Assembly: GCA_910579935.1 (NCBI GenBank) | Contig: CAJTVQ010000005.1 | Span: forward strand, 77,323-141,322 | Direction of reading: 5' to 3' | Length of the DNA: 64,000 nt | Source of the DNA: an uncultured Lachnospiraceae bacterium | Lineage (GTDB): Bacteria > Bacillota > Clostridia > Lachnospirales > Lachnospiraceae | Shown: in pieces, positions 8,258 to 16,247 of the stretch | Layout of the letters: every line of letters starts with the position of its first letter | Position numbering within the stretch: position 1 is the stretch's first letter | The notes under the pieces: model-generated | The model's database searches: none | Told to the model about the DNA's origin: nothing | What the model saw: the letters and a program-made list of their open reading frames with translations, nothing else | Translations under genes and position numbers: made by a program

Positions 8258-9235
8258 ATGGCGGGTCAGTTATTGAAGCCGTTGGCAATCGGAGATGTGA
8301 TGCTTGAAAATAATGTACTGCTGGCTCCCATGGCAGGGGTGACTGACCTGCCGTTCCGGCTTTTGTGCAGGGAGCAGGGAGCAGGGCTTTCGGGGATGGA
8401 GATGGTCAGCGCAAAAGCAATCATGTATCACAATAAGAATACGGAGGCGCTGCTTGCCATCCATCCGGAGGAACTTCCAGTGTCACTGCAGCTTTTCGGT
8501 TCGGATGCGGATATCATCAGCGGAATGGCACAGAGGGTGGAAGAGAGGCCGTTCGCCGTATTGGATATTAATATGGGCTGCCCGGTGCCGAAAGTGGTGA
8601 ATAACGGGGAAGGCTCGGCCCTGATGAAGAATCCGGCGCTGGTGGAAGAAATTGTGGGAAAAACAGTGAGGGCTGTCCGGAAACCGGTAACAGTGAAAAT
8701 CCGAAAAGGCTTCGATGACGAACATGTCAATGCGGTGGAAATTGCCAAAGCGGCAGAGTGCGCGGGTGCGGCGGCTGTGGCCGTGCATGGCAGGACGAGG
8801 GAACAGTTTTATGCCGGAAAAGCGGACTGGAATATTATCGCGCAGGTGAAGCGGGCCGTAAAGATTCCGGTCATCGGCAACGGCGACATAACGGACGGGG
8901 AGTCAGCCCGCCGTATGATGGAGGAGACCGGCTGCGACGGCGTGATGATAGGGCGTGCGGCAAGGGGGAATCCATGGATATTCCGGGAGGTAATTGCATA
9001 TCTGAAGGAGGGCAGGATGTGTGAAAGACCTTCCGCGGAAGAAAAAAAGGAAACCGTGCTGCGTCATGCGGCTCTTTTGCTGGAATACAAGGGGGAATAT
9101 ACAGGAATTCGGGAAATGCGCAAGCATGTGTCGTGGTATACGGCAGGATACCCACATTCGGCGAAAATCCGAGGGAGAGTCAATGAGATGGAGCAGTTTG
9201 AGGATTTGCGGAGAATCATAGAGGAAGTTTTCTGA
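8258..9235 (+). CDS. dusB: tRNA-dihydrouridine synthase (DusB type)
   Basis: An FMN-dependent reductase that converts uridine to dihydrouridine in tRNA. The 325-residue TIM-barrel enzyme shows LLAPMAGVTDLPFR near residue 23, the catalytic cysteine in NMGCPVPKV near residue 107, KIRKGFDD near residue 148, and GRAARGNPWIF near residue 231. A helical C-terminal domain follows with RKHVSWY. It begins 2 bp after coaX. The DusB assignment rather than another Dus subtype rests on overall similarity. Confidence 0.92.
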   Translation: MAGQLLKPLAIGDVMLENNVLLAPMAGVTDLPFRLLCREQGAGLSGMEMVSAKAIMYHNKNTEALLAIHPEELPVSLQLFGSDADIISGMAQRVEERPFAVLDINMGCPVPKVVNNGEGSALMKNPALVEEIVGKTVRAVRKPVTVKIRKGFDDEHVNAVEIAKAAECAGAAAVAVHGRTREQFYAGKADWNIIAQVKRAVKIPVIGNGDITDGESARRMMEETGCDGVMIGRAARGNPWIFREVIAYLKEGRMCERPSAEEKKETVLRHAALLLEYKGEYTGIREMRKHVSWYTAGYPHSAKIRGRVNEMEQFEDLRRIIEEVF

Positions 9236-9385
9236 TACGGGTTTTGGCAGAATCCTGATTTTGATACGGACTATGTGGAATAGTTGCAGGAATGTTTTCA
9301 TATGCTGTTTTAGGCTGTGGTTACCGGAGGACTGGCTGTGTCCTGCAAAACGGTGCGGATGCGGAAAGAGGGGAAAGGAAGGCGT

Positions 9386-10114
9386 ATGGAAGGCATAAGG
9401 CTGCTTTATTTCAGCTTGGCTGCAGGTGCAAGCGCAAAAGAACACTGGTGGGGAAAGGTGAAGCTGCCTTTTCTGGAAATCGGGATAGGGGAGGAAGGAA
9501 GGCTGCTCTGCTGTCCCGTACCGGAGTATTATATCGGAAAGCGGAGCTGGGAGGAGGAGCGGCTGACGGACTGTCTGAACGGTCTGATCCATCAGGCGGG
9601 ATGTGAGGAATTTTATCTGCAGCCGGAGGTGGCGGGAATGGTGGGCCTGAGGGAAGAACTTCCGCCGGAGATTCTGCTACGCTGCCTGTTCCGGCAGATT
9701 CCCTGTATGGAATATCTGTGCTGCATCGGATGGGAGGATGAGCAGGGACTGCTACGGGAACTGTTAGAGCCTTATTTTCCGAGAATCAATCGCATCAGTG
9801 TCATATCGGATAAGCCGCAGGCGTATGAGGAGTTTGCAGAATATATTTACGGGGAATACGGAATTCCCATGGCCGGTGCAAAGCAACCGGGCGGAAAGCT
9901 GGGAAGGGAAGGCAGGACCGTGATCCTGGACGGAAAAAAGGATTACCGGATTCCCTGGTCTGCGTTTCCGCAAGGGGCAGTATACGTGGATTTGTGGTCA
10001 TCGGAGGAGAAAAGAAAGCTGTTGGAGAAGTTCCGCAGGGATACAAAATATTTATCCGTGGTGAAATTCCTTGACACTACTGCGAAAAGTGGGTACAATA
10101 CTAGAGTTAATTAG
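9386..10114 (+). CDS. Unrecognised protein between dusB and greA
   Basis: A 242-residue frame starting at ATG 9386 behind GGGGAAAGGAAGG. It is rich in cysteine and aromatic residues in its middle (QIPCMEYLCCIGWEDE), with alternating beta and helix propensity and no signal peptide or membrane segment. Residues LNRISV..DKP and VILDGKKDYRIPW suggest a nucleotide- or ligand-binding alpha/beta protein, but no known motif is evident. Codon use matches the chromosomal neighbours, so it is probably a real lineage-specific gene. Its 3' end contains the greA promoter. Confidence 0.6.
   Translation: MEGIRLLYFSLAAGASAKEHWWGKVKLPFLEIGIGEEGRLLCCPVPEYYIGKRSWEEERLTDCLNGLIHQAGCEEFYLQPEVAGMVGLREELPPEILLRCLFRQIPCMEYLCCIGWEDEQGLLRELLEPYFPRINRISVISDKPQAYEEFAEYIYGEYGIPMAGAKQPGGKLGREGRTVILDGKKDYRIPWSAFPQGAVYVDLWSSEEKRKLLEKFRRDTKYLSVVKFLDTTAKSGYNTRVN
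10071..10099 (+). promoter_or_regulatory. Consensus sigma-A promoter for greA-lysS
   Basis: TTGACA at 10071-10076 and TACAAT at 10094-10099 are separated by 17 bp. The promoter lies inside the last codons of the preceding gene and 112 bp upstream of greA, giving a leader of about 105 nt. Confidence 0.85.
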
Positions 10115-10210
10115 ACTATTGCGCTGTTTTGCCGGTATTTGGCAGCAGTATGGAAAATAGGAGTTGGAAAAAGATAAAATACGGGTCAGTGAAAGGAGCG
10201 GGGATATTCA

Positions 10211-10696
10211 ATGGAGGAGAAAAAGAATATTCTGACTTATGAGGGATTAAAAAAATATGAGGATGAACTTCATGAGTTAAAAGTAGTAAAAAGGCAGGAA
10301 GTAGCCCAAAAGATTAAGGAAGCAAGGGAACAGGGGGATCTGTCCGAAAATGCGGAGTACGATGCAGCAAAGGATGAACAGCGCGACATTGAGGCGAGAA
10401 TCGAGGAACTGGAGAAAATCCTGAAGAATGCGGAAGTCGTGGTCGAGGATGAAGTGGATTTGGATAAGATCAACATCGGCTGTAAAGTCAGAATACTGGA
10501 TATGGAATACAGCGAAGAGCTGGAGTACAAAATCGTAGGCTCTACCGAGGCGAACAGCTTAAAGGGTAAGATTTCCAATGAATCTCCGGTGGGAAAGGCA
10601 TTGATCGGGGCAAAAATCGGAGATATAGTGGATGTAGAGACGCAGGTGGGCGTGCTGCAGTATAAAGTGCTTGAGATTCAGAGATCCAGCAATTAA
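10211..10696 (+). CDS. greA: Transcription elongation factor GreA
   Basis: Rescues backtracked RNA polymerase by stimulating transcript cleavage. The 161-residue protein has the N-terminal antiparallel coiled coil with the tip acidic pair in DLSENAEYDAAKDEQ (about residues 39-53), then the FKBP-like C-terminal domain with SPVGKALIGAKIGD. A strong AAAGGAG site lies upstream, after the promoter at 10071-10099. lysS follows, as in many Firmicutes. Confidence 0.96.
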   Translation: MEEKKNILTYEGLKKYEDELHELKVVKRQEVAQKIKEAREQGDLSENAEYDAAKDEQRDIEARIEELEKILKNAEVVVEDEVDLDKINIGCKVRILDMEYSEELEYKIVGSTEANSLKGKISNESPVGKALIGAKIGDIVDVETQVGVLQYKVLEIQRSSN

Positions 10697-10759
10697 AGAG
10701 AAGGATCCGGCATCGGAATCCGGTATCGGATGAATATAGGAGAAAAGGGAGTGGCAGCG

Positions 10760-12250
10760 GTGGGAGAAACACAGAACGCACAGGAACAGGATATTAAGCA
10801 GTTGTTAAAAGTGAGGAGAGAGAAGCTTGCGGCATTGCAGGAAAAGGGGAAAGACCCGTTTCAGATTACAAAGTACGATGTGACGCATCACAGCCTTGAG
10901 ATAAAAGAGGGATTTGACGCATTGGAAGGCAGTGCCGTATCCATTGCCGGACGTGTGATGTCCAAGCGTGTGATGGGAAAGGCATCTTTCTGCAATGTAC
11001 AGGATATACAGGGCAATATACAGTCTTATGTGGCAAGGGACAGCATCGGCGAAGAATCTTATGCGGATTTTAAGAAGTATGATGTAGGAGATATCGTAGG
11101 AATCAGAGGTGAGGTATTTAAGACAAAGACAGGGGAAATCTCCATTCATGCGGCAGAGGTGACGCTTCTTTCCAAGAGCCTCCAGATTCTGCCGGAAAAA
11201 TATCATGGGCTTGTAAATACGGATATCCGCTACCGGCAGAGATATACGGACCTGATCATGAACGAGGAAGTGAAGGAAACGTTCGTGAAGCGTTCGCGGA
11301 TCATCAGTTCCATCCGCCGTTATTTGGACAGTCAGGGCTTCCTTGAAGTGGAGACTCCCATGCTGGTATCCAATGCAGGCGGAGCGGCCGCGCGGCCTTT
11401 TGAAACACATTACAATGCACTGGATGAGGATGTAAAGCTGCGGATTTCTTTGGAACTGTATCTGAAGAGACTGATTGTGGGCGGTATGGAGCGTGTGTAT
11501 GAAATCGGCCGGGTATTCCGGAATGAGGGGCTTGATACAAGGCACAATCCGGAGTTTACGCTGATGGAGCTGTATCAGGCATATACGGATTATAACGGAA
11601 TGATGGACCTGACCGAGAATATGTTCCGCCATGTGGCGCAGGAAGTGTGTGGCACGACGACCATTTCTTACGGAGACGTGGAAATTGATCTGGGCAGTCC
11701 GTTTAAACGGATTACCATGACAGAGGCGGTAAAGGAATATACGGGCGTTGATTTTGACCAGATAGGAAATACGGAAGAGGCGAAGCGGATTGCGGATGAA
11801 AAGGGCGTGCATTATGAAGCCCGCCATACAAAGGGCGATATTCTGAGTCTGTTCTTTGAGGAATTCGTCGAGGAGCATTTGGTGCAGCCGACTTTTGTTA
11901 TGGATCACCCGGTGGAGATATCGCCGCTGACGAAGAGAAAGCCGGACAAGCCGGATTATGTGGAGCGTTTTGAATTGTTCATTACCTGCCGTGAGATGTG
12001 CAACGCCTATTCGGAGCTGAATGACCCGATTGACCAGCGGGCGCGTTTTGCCGCACAGGAGGAGGCTTTTGCAGCGGGGGATGAGGAAGCAAACCATACG
12101 GATGAGGATTTCCTGAATGCATTGGAAATCGGAATGCCGCCTACCGGAGGGATTGGATATGGGATTGACAGGCTGGTGATGCTGCTGACGGATTCTCCGG
12201 CGATTCGGGATGTTTTGTTGTTCCCGACAATGAAGAGCTTGGATAAATAA
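10760..12250 (+). CDS. lysS: Lysyl-tRNA synthetase, class II
   Basis: Charges tRNA-Lys with lysine. The N-terminal OB-fold anticodon-binding domain (about residues 50-170) contains AGRVMSKRVMGKASF. Class II motif 1 is FLEVETPML, motif 2 is FRNEGLDTRHNPEFT, and motif 3 is GGIGYGIDRLVMLL near the C-terminus. GTG 10760 is preferred because AGGAGAAAAGGGAG precedes it and the protein then begins like its relatives; ATG 10730 in the same frame would add ten residues but has a weak site. The conjugative element begins just downstream, so the 3' end of this gene may be the attachment site. Confidence 0.94.
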   Translation: MGETQNAQEQDIKQLLKVRREKLAALQEKGKDPFQITKYDVTHHSLEIKEGFDALEGSAVSIAGRVMSKRVMGKASFCNVQDIQGNIQSYVARDSIGEESYADFKKYDVGDIVGIRGEVFKTKTGEISIHAAEVTLLSKSLQILPEKYHGLVNTDIRYRQRYTDLIMNEEVKETFVKRSRIISSIRRYLDSQGFLEVETPMLVSNAGGAAARPFETHYNALDEDVKLRISLELYLKRLIVGGMERVYEIGRVFRNEGLDTRHNPEFTLMELYQAYTDYNGMMDLTENMFRHVAQEVCGTTTISYGDVEIDLGSPFKRITMTEAVKEYTGVDFDQIGNTEEAKRIADEKGVHYEARHTKGDILSLFFEEFVEEHLVQPTFVMDHPVEISPLTKRKPDKPDYVERFELFITCREMCNAYSELNDPIDQRARFAAQEEAFAAGDEEANHTDEDFLNALEIGMPPTGGIGYGIDRLVMLLTDSPAIRDVLLFPTMKSLDK

Positions 12251-12389
12251 ACCTAGTGTTTATGCGGGGTTGAGGCATTTGAGTACGTCAAAGGACGCAT
12301 TAAAAGACGTATTTTGGCATAGTCATTTACATCAGTATGAAAGAGTACACAATCTGAAAAGAAAAAGATTCAATCAAATATGAACTACT

Positions 12390-12435
12390 AAGAGGACATT
12401 TTCTAAAGAAATTTAGAAGATGTCCTCTTTTTTGC
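12390..12435 (+). terminator. Strong intrinsic terminator at ICE left end
   Basis: AAGAGGACAT (12390-12399) pairs with 12420-12429, and TTCTAAA (12401-12407) pairs with 12412-12418 around a short loop. Six T follow. It separates lysS transcription from the ICE genes; whether it belongs to host or element is unknown. Confidence 0.85.
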
Positions 12436-12489
12436 GTTATGGAGAAAATACGTCATTTGTTATGAAGTCAAAGTGAAAGGAGCACAGCA

Positions 12490-12711
12490 ATGAATGAATC
12501 AAAGAAGAAAGATAGATATGAGGATGCAAAAAAGTTTGTAAGATATTCAGATGGTGCAAAGATGTACAGTATGGGAATGACAAAATTTCAAGAAGTGGCT
12601 AAGGATGCCAAGGCTTGTTATAAAATTGGTCAGCTTGTACTTGTTAATACAGAAATATTGGATAAGTATCTTGAAACTTTTCATATTACAGATTCTGAGT
12701 TTTATAAGTAG
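12490..12711 (+). CDS. DUF6462 family protein (excisionase/MerR-like), copy 1
   Basis: A 73-residue basic protein with one DUF6462 module: KFVRYSDGAKMYSMGMTKFQ, then DAKACYKIGQLVLVN. The fold is expected to be a small winged helix related to excisionases. Such genes sit next to the ends of clostridial conjugative elements, where they probably help excision or regulate it. A good GAAAGGAG site precedes the ATG. Two more copies follow immediately. The function is inferred from position and family, not shown. Confidence 0.8.
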   Translation: MNESKKKDRYEDAKKFVRYSDGAKMYSMGMTKFQEVAKDAKACYKIGQLVLVNTEILDKYLETFHITDSEFYK

Positions 12712-12719
12712 GTGATGTT

Positions 12720-13178
12720 ATGGTAAATACATTGAGTGGTTCAGTTTGTGCCTATAGAAAAGAAACTGTAAAACCAAGATTTATTCGTATTGATGAGGTA
12801 ATGGCTTTATTAGATGTAACACAAGATGAGGCAATGGATATAGCGTTGGCTGCTGGAGCAAGATATCAGCTTGCAAAGATTATATTAGTACATAAGGAAA
12901 GGTTGATGAAATTTATGAAACATTCTGCAAGAGTTCCTAGTTCAAATAAAATTGTGGAAAAGAAGTTTGTGAGAATCGGAGAGGGTTCAATGACTTACAG
13001 CATAGGACATCATAGATTTATCGAAATGGCTAGAGCAGCTGGAGCTGTATATAAGATAGGCGAAGCAAAAGGAAATACTATTCTGATTAATCTGGAGGTG
13101 TTTGATGAATATATGGAGCAATTCAGAGAACCGCCAACAGAAATGAAACATCCATTGCCAAATGTGAAAGGAGACTGA
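12720..13178 (+). CDS. Two-module DUF6462 protein, copy 2
   Basis: A 152-residue protein with two tandem modules. The first (RFIRIDEVMALLDVTQDEAM) is diverged; the second (KKFVRIGEGSMTYSIGHHRF) is close to the copies on either side, with an insertion (IGEAKGNTILINLE) in its beta wing. It starts 8 bp after copy 1 and ends 3 bp before copy 3, so the three genes form an operon. A DNA-binding role at the element ends is likely but inferred. Confidence 0.75.
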   Translation: MVNTLSGSVCAYRKETVKPRFIRIDEVMALLDVTQDEAMDIALAAGARYQLAKIILVHKERLMKFMKHSARVPSSNKIVEKKFVRIGEGSMTYSIGHHRFIEMARAAGAVYKIGEAKGNTILINLEVFDEYMEQFREPPTEMKHPLPNVKGD

Positions 13179-13181
13179 TGA

Positions 13182-13466
13182 ATGAGTTACTCATATAAGT
13201 GCTATTCAGATACAAAGGATTTTATGAAAAAATTTGTCAATGCAGAGGAAGGAGCGATTATTTATGGGATAAGTAAATCGAGAATCATAGTAATTGCGAG
13301 AGAGGCAGGAGCAGTCTATAAAGTCGGTAATTCAGCATTAATCAATACGGAATTATTTGAAAAATATCTTGAACGATTCAGAGAGCCGGCAAGAGAACTG
13401 CCTAAGCATACATGGGACAAATTAAAGGAAATGACAAATACACCAAAAACTGGTGAAAATTCGTAA
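13182..13466 (+). CDS. DUF6462 family protein, copy 3
   Basis: A 94-residue protein with one DUF6462 module (KFVNAEEGAIIYGISKSRI, then EAGAVYKVGNSALINTELFE). It keeps the AGAVYK signature seen in copy 2. It lies at the end of the three-gene cluster; the structured segment 13495-13975 begins about 30 bp later. The AAAGGAG site lies inside the end of copy 2, suggesting coupled translation. Confidence 0.78.
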   Translation: MSYSYKCYSDTKDFMKKFVNAEEGAIIYGISKSRIIVIAREAGAVYKVGNSALINTELFEKYLERFREPARELPKHTWDKLKEMTNTPKTGENS

Positions 13467-13494
13467 AAATACACCAGTGGTGTCACTTCCGTAA

Positions 13495-13975
13495 AATTAA
13501 AGTGCATTGTAGAATATCAATTGTCCAAGAGAGATTGGACATAACAATTGAATAATCAGTTACAGATTTGCAAAGTAGTTTGCACTACAGAATTTCTGTA
13601 GGTAGTAAAATTACGGGGCATGTACCTGGAGGATGAAAGTCACAGCTATCATATTAGTAGTCTGATGGATCGAAAGATGAAGGGCGAGAAGCTGGATGGA
13701 AATCTGGTAAAAGGAATCGGCATGTTGCGTAAGGATAATTAACCACAGAGGGCGAGAAGTTCGTCCTTATCTTCAAAAGGCTAAAAGAAGAGATAGTGCT
13801 TCTGATAATTCAGAAGGGCGTCGTGAAACACATTTTGTGGCTCGTCTGTAACTCCCGGAGGTGAGAACACCTCTTTGTACACGGGGCGATATAGGAGTCT
13901 AGAAGACTGGCGTGTACCTACATGCTTAGCATTAAGCATAGCCATGTAGACTATATCACTTCCAAATTCAAATTT
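13495..13975 (+). ncRNA. Candidate large structured RNA, unassigned
   Basis: About 480 bp with little coding signal but a dense run of hairpins: GTCCAA/TTGGAC (13523-13540), CTACAGA/TCTGTAG (13585-13601), CTTCTGA/TCAGAAG (13799-13816), GAGGTG/CACCTC (13858-13873), AGTCT/AGACT (13896-13908), and a two-part stem CTACA-TGCTTA with TAAGCA-TGTAG (13918-13949). GTACAC (13877)/GTGTAC (13912) and GATATAG (13888)/CTATATC (13951) would cross, forming a pseudoknot. There is no group II domain V and no reverse transcriptase. The RNA strand is assumed to be + like its neighbours. It could instead be a DNA-level site or a decayed gene. Confidence 0.5.
13620..13742 (+). CDS. Possible 40-residue peptide within the structured segment
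   Basis: A short frame starting ATG 13620 encodes 40 residues (begins MYLEDESHSYHISSLM, ends GIGMLRKDN). The amino-acid composition looks protein-like, with a periodic charged helix, but no ribosome binding site is clear upstream and I do not recognise it. It may be a gene remnant or chance coding inside the RNA candidate. A second open stretch in another frame (about 13751-13852) also looks protein-like, which hints at a decayed gene. Confidence 0.25.
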   Translation: MYLEDESHSYHISSLMDRKMKGEKLDGNLVKGIGMLRKDN

Positions 13976-14012
13976 TGTCTATATGGCAACTAATTTGAAG
14001 GAGGATAAAGTG

Positions 14013-14162
14013 ATGATGGGATTTAGCATAGCATTAATAATTATTGTTCTTATCGTATTGTATTCGTTAGCTAGGACGGCAGGAGAGTCGGACAGGACAA
14101 TGGAACAGATAAGAGAGCAATCACTCCTTGGAAGGGAGGAGAGCTCTGGTGGGAACAGTTGA
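14013..14162 (+). CDS. Small single-pass membrane protein
   Basis: A 49-residue protein. Residues 4-17 (FSIALIIIVLIVLY) form one membrane segment, and the rest is a charged cytoplasmic tail. GAAGGAGG lies 8-15 bp before the start, which is strong. The 3' end overlaps the next gene by 14 bp. The function is unknown; position suggests a minor component of the partition-like operon that follows. Confidence 0.6.
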   Translation: MMGFSIALIIIVLIVLYSLARTAGESDRTMEQIREQSLLGREESSGGNS

Positions 14163-14403
14163 AAAAAGAGATAAGCATAAGAAACGCAGGTTTGTATCTC
14201 CAGAAGAAAAGCTTGAAAGAGAATTAAAAGATTGTATGCATTGTAGATTCTTCTGGGGACATAACAACAGATGTGCCAATGGAACATGTTGTAAACCATC
14301 TAAGAAAAAAGAACAGAAACTTCCGACGGAATGTGTCGGATGTCCATATTATCAGGGGAATGGTTATTGTTTTCCTTGTATGCGAAAGCTGATAGGAAAG
14401 TAG
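14149..14403 (+). CDS. Small cysteine-rich protein, zinc-binding candidate
   Basis: An 84-residue basic protein with nine cysteines arranged as CMHC, CANGTCC, CVGC and CFPC, consistent with one or two zinc knuckles. GTG 14149 is chosen because GGGAGGAG lies 8 bp upstream; TTG 14128 is possible but lacks a site. It overlaps the preceding membrane peptide gene and ends 9 bp before the ParM-like gene. Its family is not recognised; a DNA- or RNA-binding role is a guess. Confidence 0.6.
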   Translation: MGTVEKRDKHKKRRFVSPEEKLERELKDCMHCRFFWGHNNRCANGTCCKPSKKKEQKLPTECVGCPYYQGNGYCFPCMRKLIGK

Positions 14404-14412
14404 GTGGTTAAG

Positions 14413-15375
14413 ATGTTCAAGTGGCTGTTTAAGAAGAAAGGATGTGCAAAACATATGAATAACAAGTTAGAAGTAATCGGCATTGATCATGGTTGGTCAA
14501 TGATGAAAACAATCTCTCAGGTATTTGTCACAGGTGTTAAGGAGATTACAACAACTCCGGCACTTTTCGGCGATGTACTTGAGTATGAAGGAAAGTTCTA
14601 TAAGGTTGGAACTGTGAGGCAGGAAGTAAAGGATACAAAGGTCGAAGATGACAGCTTTTATCTTCTCACTCTTGCAGCAGTTGCTAAGGAACTTAAAAGA
14701 AGAGGTCTTGCAGAGGCAAAGGTATTCCTTGCTGTAGGACTTCCACTTACAAGGTTTGGAGCTGAGAAGAATGACTTTATCAAGTACCTGACAAAGAATA
14801 AGCGTGTAAGCTTCAAATATGAGAATGAGCCGTATTATATTGAAATTGATGATGTGGCAATATTTCCTCAGTGTTATGCAGCAGTAGTGGACAAGATACC
14901 TACAATGGCAAAGAAAACGCTGATAGTAGATATCGGTAGCTGGACAATCGACATTATGCCGGTAATCAACAAGTCACCGGATGAATCAAAGTGTGTGACG
15001 ATACCAAAAGGTCTTATTACCTGTATGCGTTCTATCAATGAACAGTGTGTAAGACAGCTTAACGGAGAGGTAGACGAGTCAGAGATACAGAACATCATGC
15101 GATATGGCAGGTCAGATATTGATGATGAATACTTTGCCATTATTAAGGCAGAGATAGAGGATTTTGTTGATAAGGTATATAACTCAATCCGTGAGTTTGG
15201 GTATAACTTAAAGACTACACCGATTGTATTTGTCGGTGGAGGGGCAGTTGTGATGAAGAATTTTGGCAGTCACGATGCAAAGAACATTTCCTATAACCTT
15301 GATGTAAAGGCAAATGCAAGAGGATATGAGCAGCTTGCCACGATAGGACTTAAAAGCACTAGGCGTTTATCATAA
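14413..15375 (+). CDS. ParM-like actin-family ATPase
   Basis: A 320-residue ASKHA-fold protein. Phosphate-1 motif IGIDHGWSMMK is about 17 residues in, the central acidic strand is TLIVDIGSWTIDI, and the adenosine motif is IVFVGGGAVVMK near residue 274. ParM/StbA-like proteins polymerise to separate DNA copies. It precedes a ribbon-helix-helix-like gene by 8 bp, the normal ParM-ParR order. The start is uncertain: ATG 14413 has AGGTGG close by, while ATG 14455 (MNNKLEVIGIDHG) matches typical family starts. In an ICE it would stabilise the excised circle. Confidence 0.82.
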   Translation: MFKWLFKKKGCAKHMNNKLEVIGIDHGWSMMKTISQVFVTGVKEITTTPALFGDVLEYEGKFYKVGTVRQEVKDTKVEDDSFYLLTLAAVAKELKRRGLAEAKVFLAVGLPLTRFGAEKNDFIKYLTKNKRVSFKYENEPYYIEIDDVAIFPQCYAAVVDKIPTMAKKTLIVDIGSWTIDIMPVINKSPDESKCVTIPKGLITCMRSINEQCVRQLNGEVDESEIQNIMRYGRSDIDDEYFAIIKAEIEDFVDKVYNSIREFGYNLKTTPIVFVGGGAVVMKNFGSHDAKNISYNLDVKANARGYEQLATIGLKSTRRLS

Positions 15376-15383
15376 GGAGGCAG

Positions 15384-15833
15384 ATGATGGGAAGAAGACT
15401 TGAATATGAAGTAAAAACTTCTGTCCGCCTTAACATGAGCAATCCACAGCATGTGAAAATCAATGATGTGATTCAGAACCTTGATCCGAAGATTTTCAAA
15501 TCTAAGAATCAGTTCATCATAGATGCGATTCAGTTCTACATTGATAATTATGGAAAAGAAACCTTTGTTATCAAGAAGAAGGAAAAAGAGCGGGCTGAAT
15601 ATATCCGGTCAGAAGATATTGATGACATTAAGGAAGAGGTCATTGAAGCAGCAACAAATGAGGCTAGAAAAGAGGTAATAAAGTTGTTAGGCGGAGTGAT
15701 ATCCGGGATGAATGTTGGTCAGCCGGTACTAATGCAGGCAGCCAATAGTGAAGCACAAGAACCTACAGAAGATGTTATGGATGATGCAGATGTTGCAGGA
15801 CTTGCAATGGGATGGATGTCGAAAGGAGACTGA
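15384..15833 (+). CDS. ParR-like ribbon-helix-helix adaptor
   Basis: A 149-residue protein. The N-terminus (VKTSVRLNMSNPQHVKINDV, then KSKNQFIIDAIQFYIDNYG) fits a ribbon-helix-helix DNA-binding fold. The middle is a charged helix and the C-terminus is acidic (EDVMDDADVAG), as expected for a partner that contacts a filament. It directly follows the ParM-like gene with a GGAGG site. The centromere it would bind is not identified; the repeat-rich segment at 13495-13975 is a candidate. Confidence 0.7.
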   Translation: MMGRRLEYEVKTSVRLNMSNPQHVKINDVIQNLDPKIFKSKNQFIIDAIQFYIDNYGKETFVIKKKEKERAEYIRSEDIDDIKEEVIEAATNEARKEVIKLLGGVISGMNVGQPVLMQAANSEAQEPTEDVMDDADVAGLAMGWMSKGD

Positions 15834-15838
15834 TTATT

Positions 15839-16012
15839 ATGAGAAGAGTTATGGAAGTCGTAGGAACAGTGATTTTAGAGATCCTCAAGTGGATATTAAG
15901 GATAATTCTTGGAGCATTGAAGCTGGTCTTAGGACTTGCCAGAATAATTCTTCTTCTATTCGCTATGGTGGCAAGGATATTTCTTTCATTCGTAAGAATG
16001 GGTACATTCTGA
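15839..16012 (+). CDS. Small hydrophobic membrane protein
   Basis: A 57-residue protein, nearly all hydrophobic: VVGTVILEILKWILRIILG and a second segment ending ARIFLSF. It could be an integral or amphipathic membrane peptide of the type seen in small toxins or holin-like proteins, but there is no antitoxin evidence. AAAGGAG lies upstream in the end of the ParR-like gene. The encoded peptide has basic residues spaced along helices. Confidence 0.5.
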   Translation: MRRVMEVVGTVILEILKWILRIILGALKLVLGLARIILLLFAMVARIFLSFVRMGTF

Positions 16013-16026
16013 GAGGAGGTGAGCGT

Positions 16027-16110
16027 ATGCAGGTAAAGGGTTTATTCTTAAATTATAAGAAAAACAGAAGACTTATGCAGTATTTCTTTAAAATAAGAGA
16101 GCTGGTATAA
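16027..16110 (+). CDS. 27-residue basic peptide
   Basis: A very short frame (MQVKGLFLNYKKNRRLMQY, ending RELV) behind an unusually good GAGAGGAGGTGAG site. The peptide is basic and aromatic. The strong site is the main evidence; the product is not recognised. It may be a leader peptide for the downstream lipoprotein gene. Confidence 0.35.
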   Translation: MQVKGLFLNYKKNRRLMQYFFKIRELV

Positions 16111-16111
16111 T

Positions 16112-16240
16112 GAAAGGAGTTTAAGATGCACAGAATACGGGACAGTCCTATGTGTCCCGTGCATTACAGATAAATAGTTCACCGCAAGGGTGGATGGCAC
16201 GGAACACATAGCCCGTCCCTCTTGCGGAGAAGGGATGGGT
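16112..16240 (+). promoter_or_regulatory. Structured leader before the lipoprotein gene
   Basis: Contains GGGACA/TGTCCC (hairpin, about 16139-16158), then ACCGCAAGGG paired with CCCTCTTGCGG around a loop containing GGAACACATAGCCCG. A related arrangement (ACCGCAAGG, GGGAACACAGCCCG) recurs at 36012-36037 before virB4. It may be an RNA control element shared by two operons of this ICE. No known riboswitch is recognised. Confidence 0.4.
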
Positions 16241-16247
16241 GATTACT

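Noticed and set aside
10805..12097. A 430-codon open frame on the - strand opposite lysS
   Set aside because: It mirrors the lysS coding sequence, has no ribosome site and encodes a cysteine/histidine/arginine-rich product typical of a shadow frame.
12251..12489. tRNA gene as ICE insertion site
   Set aside because: No cloverleaf or CCA-like 3' end is visible in this stretch; the structured part is an intrinsic terminator.
13495..13975. Group II or group I intron
   Set aside because: No reverse transcriptase or homing endonuclease, no domain V-like hairpin and no convincing group I core order were found.
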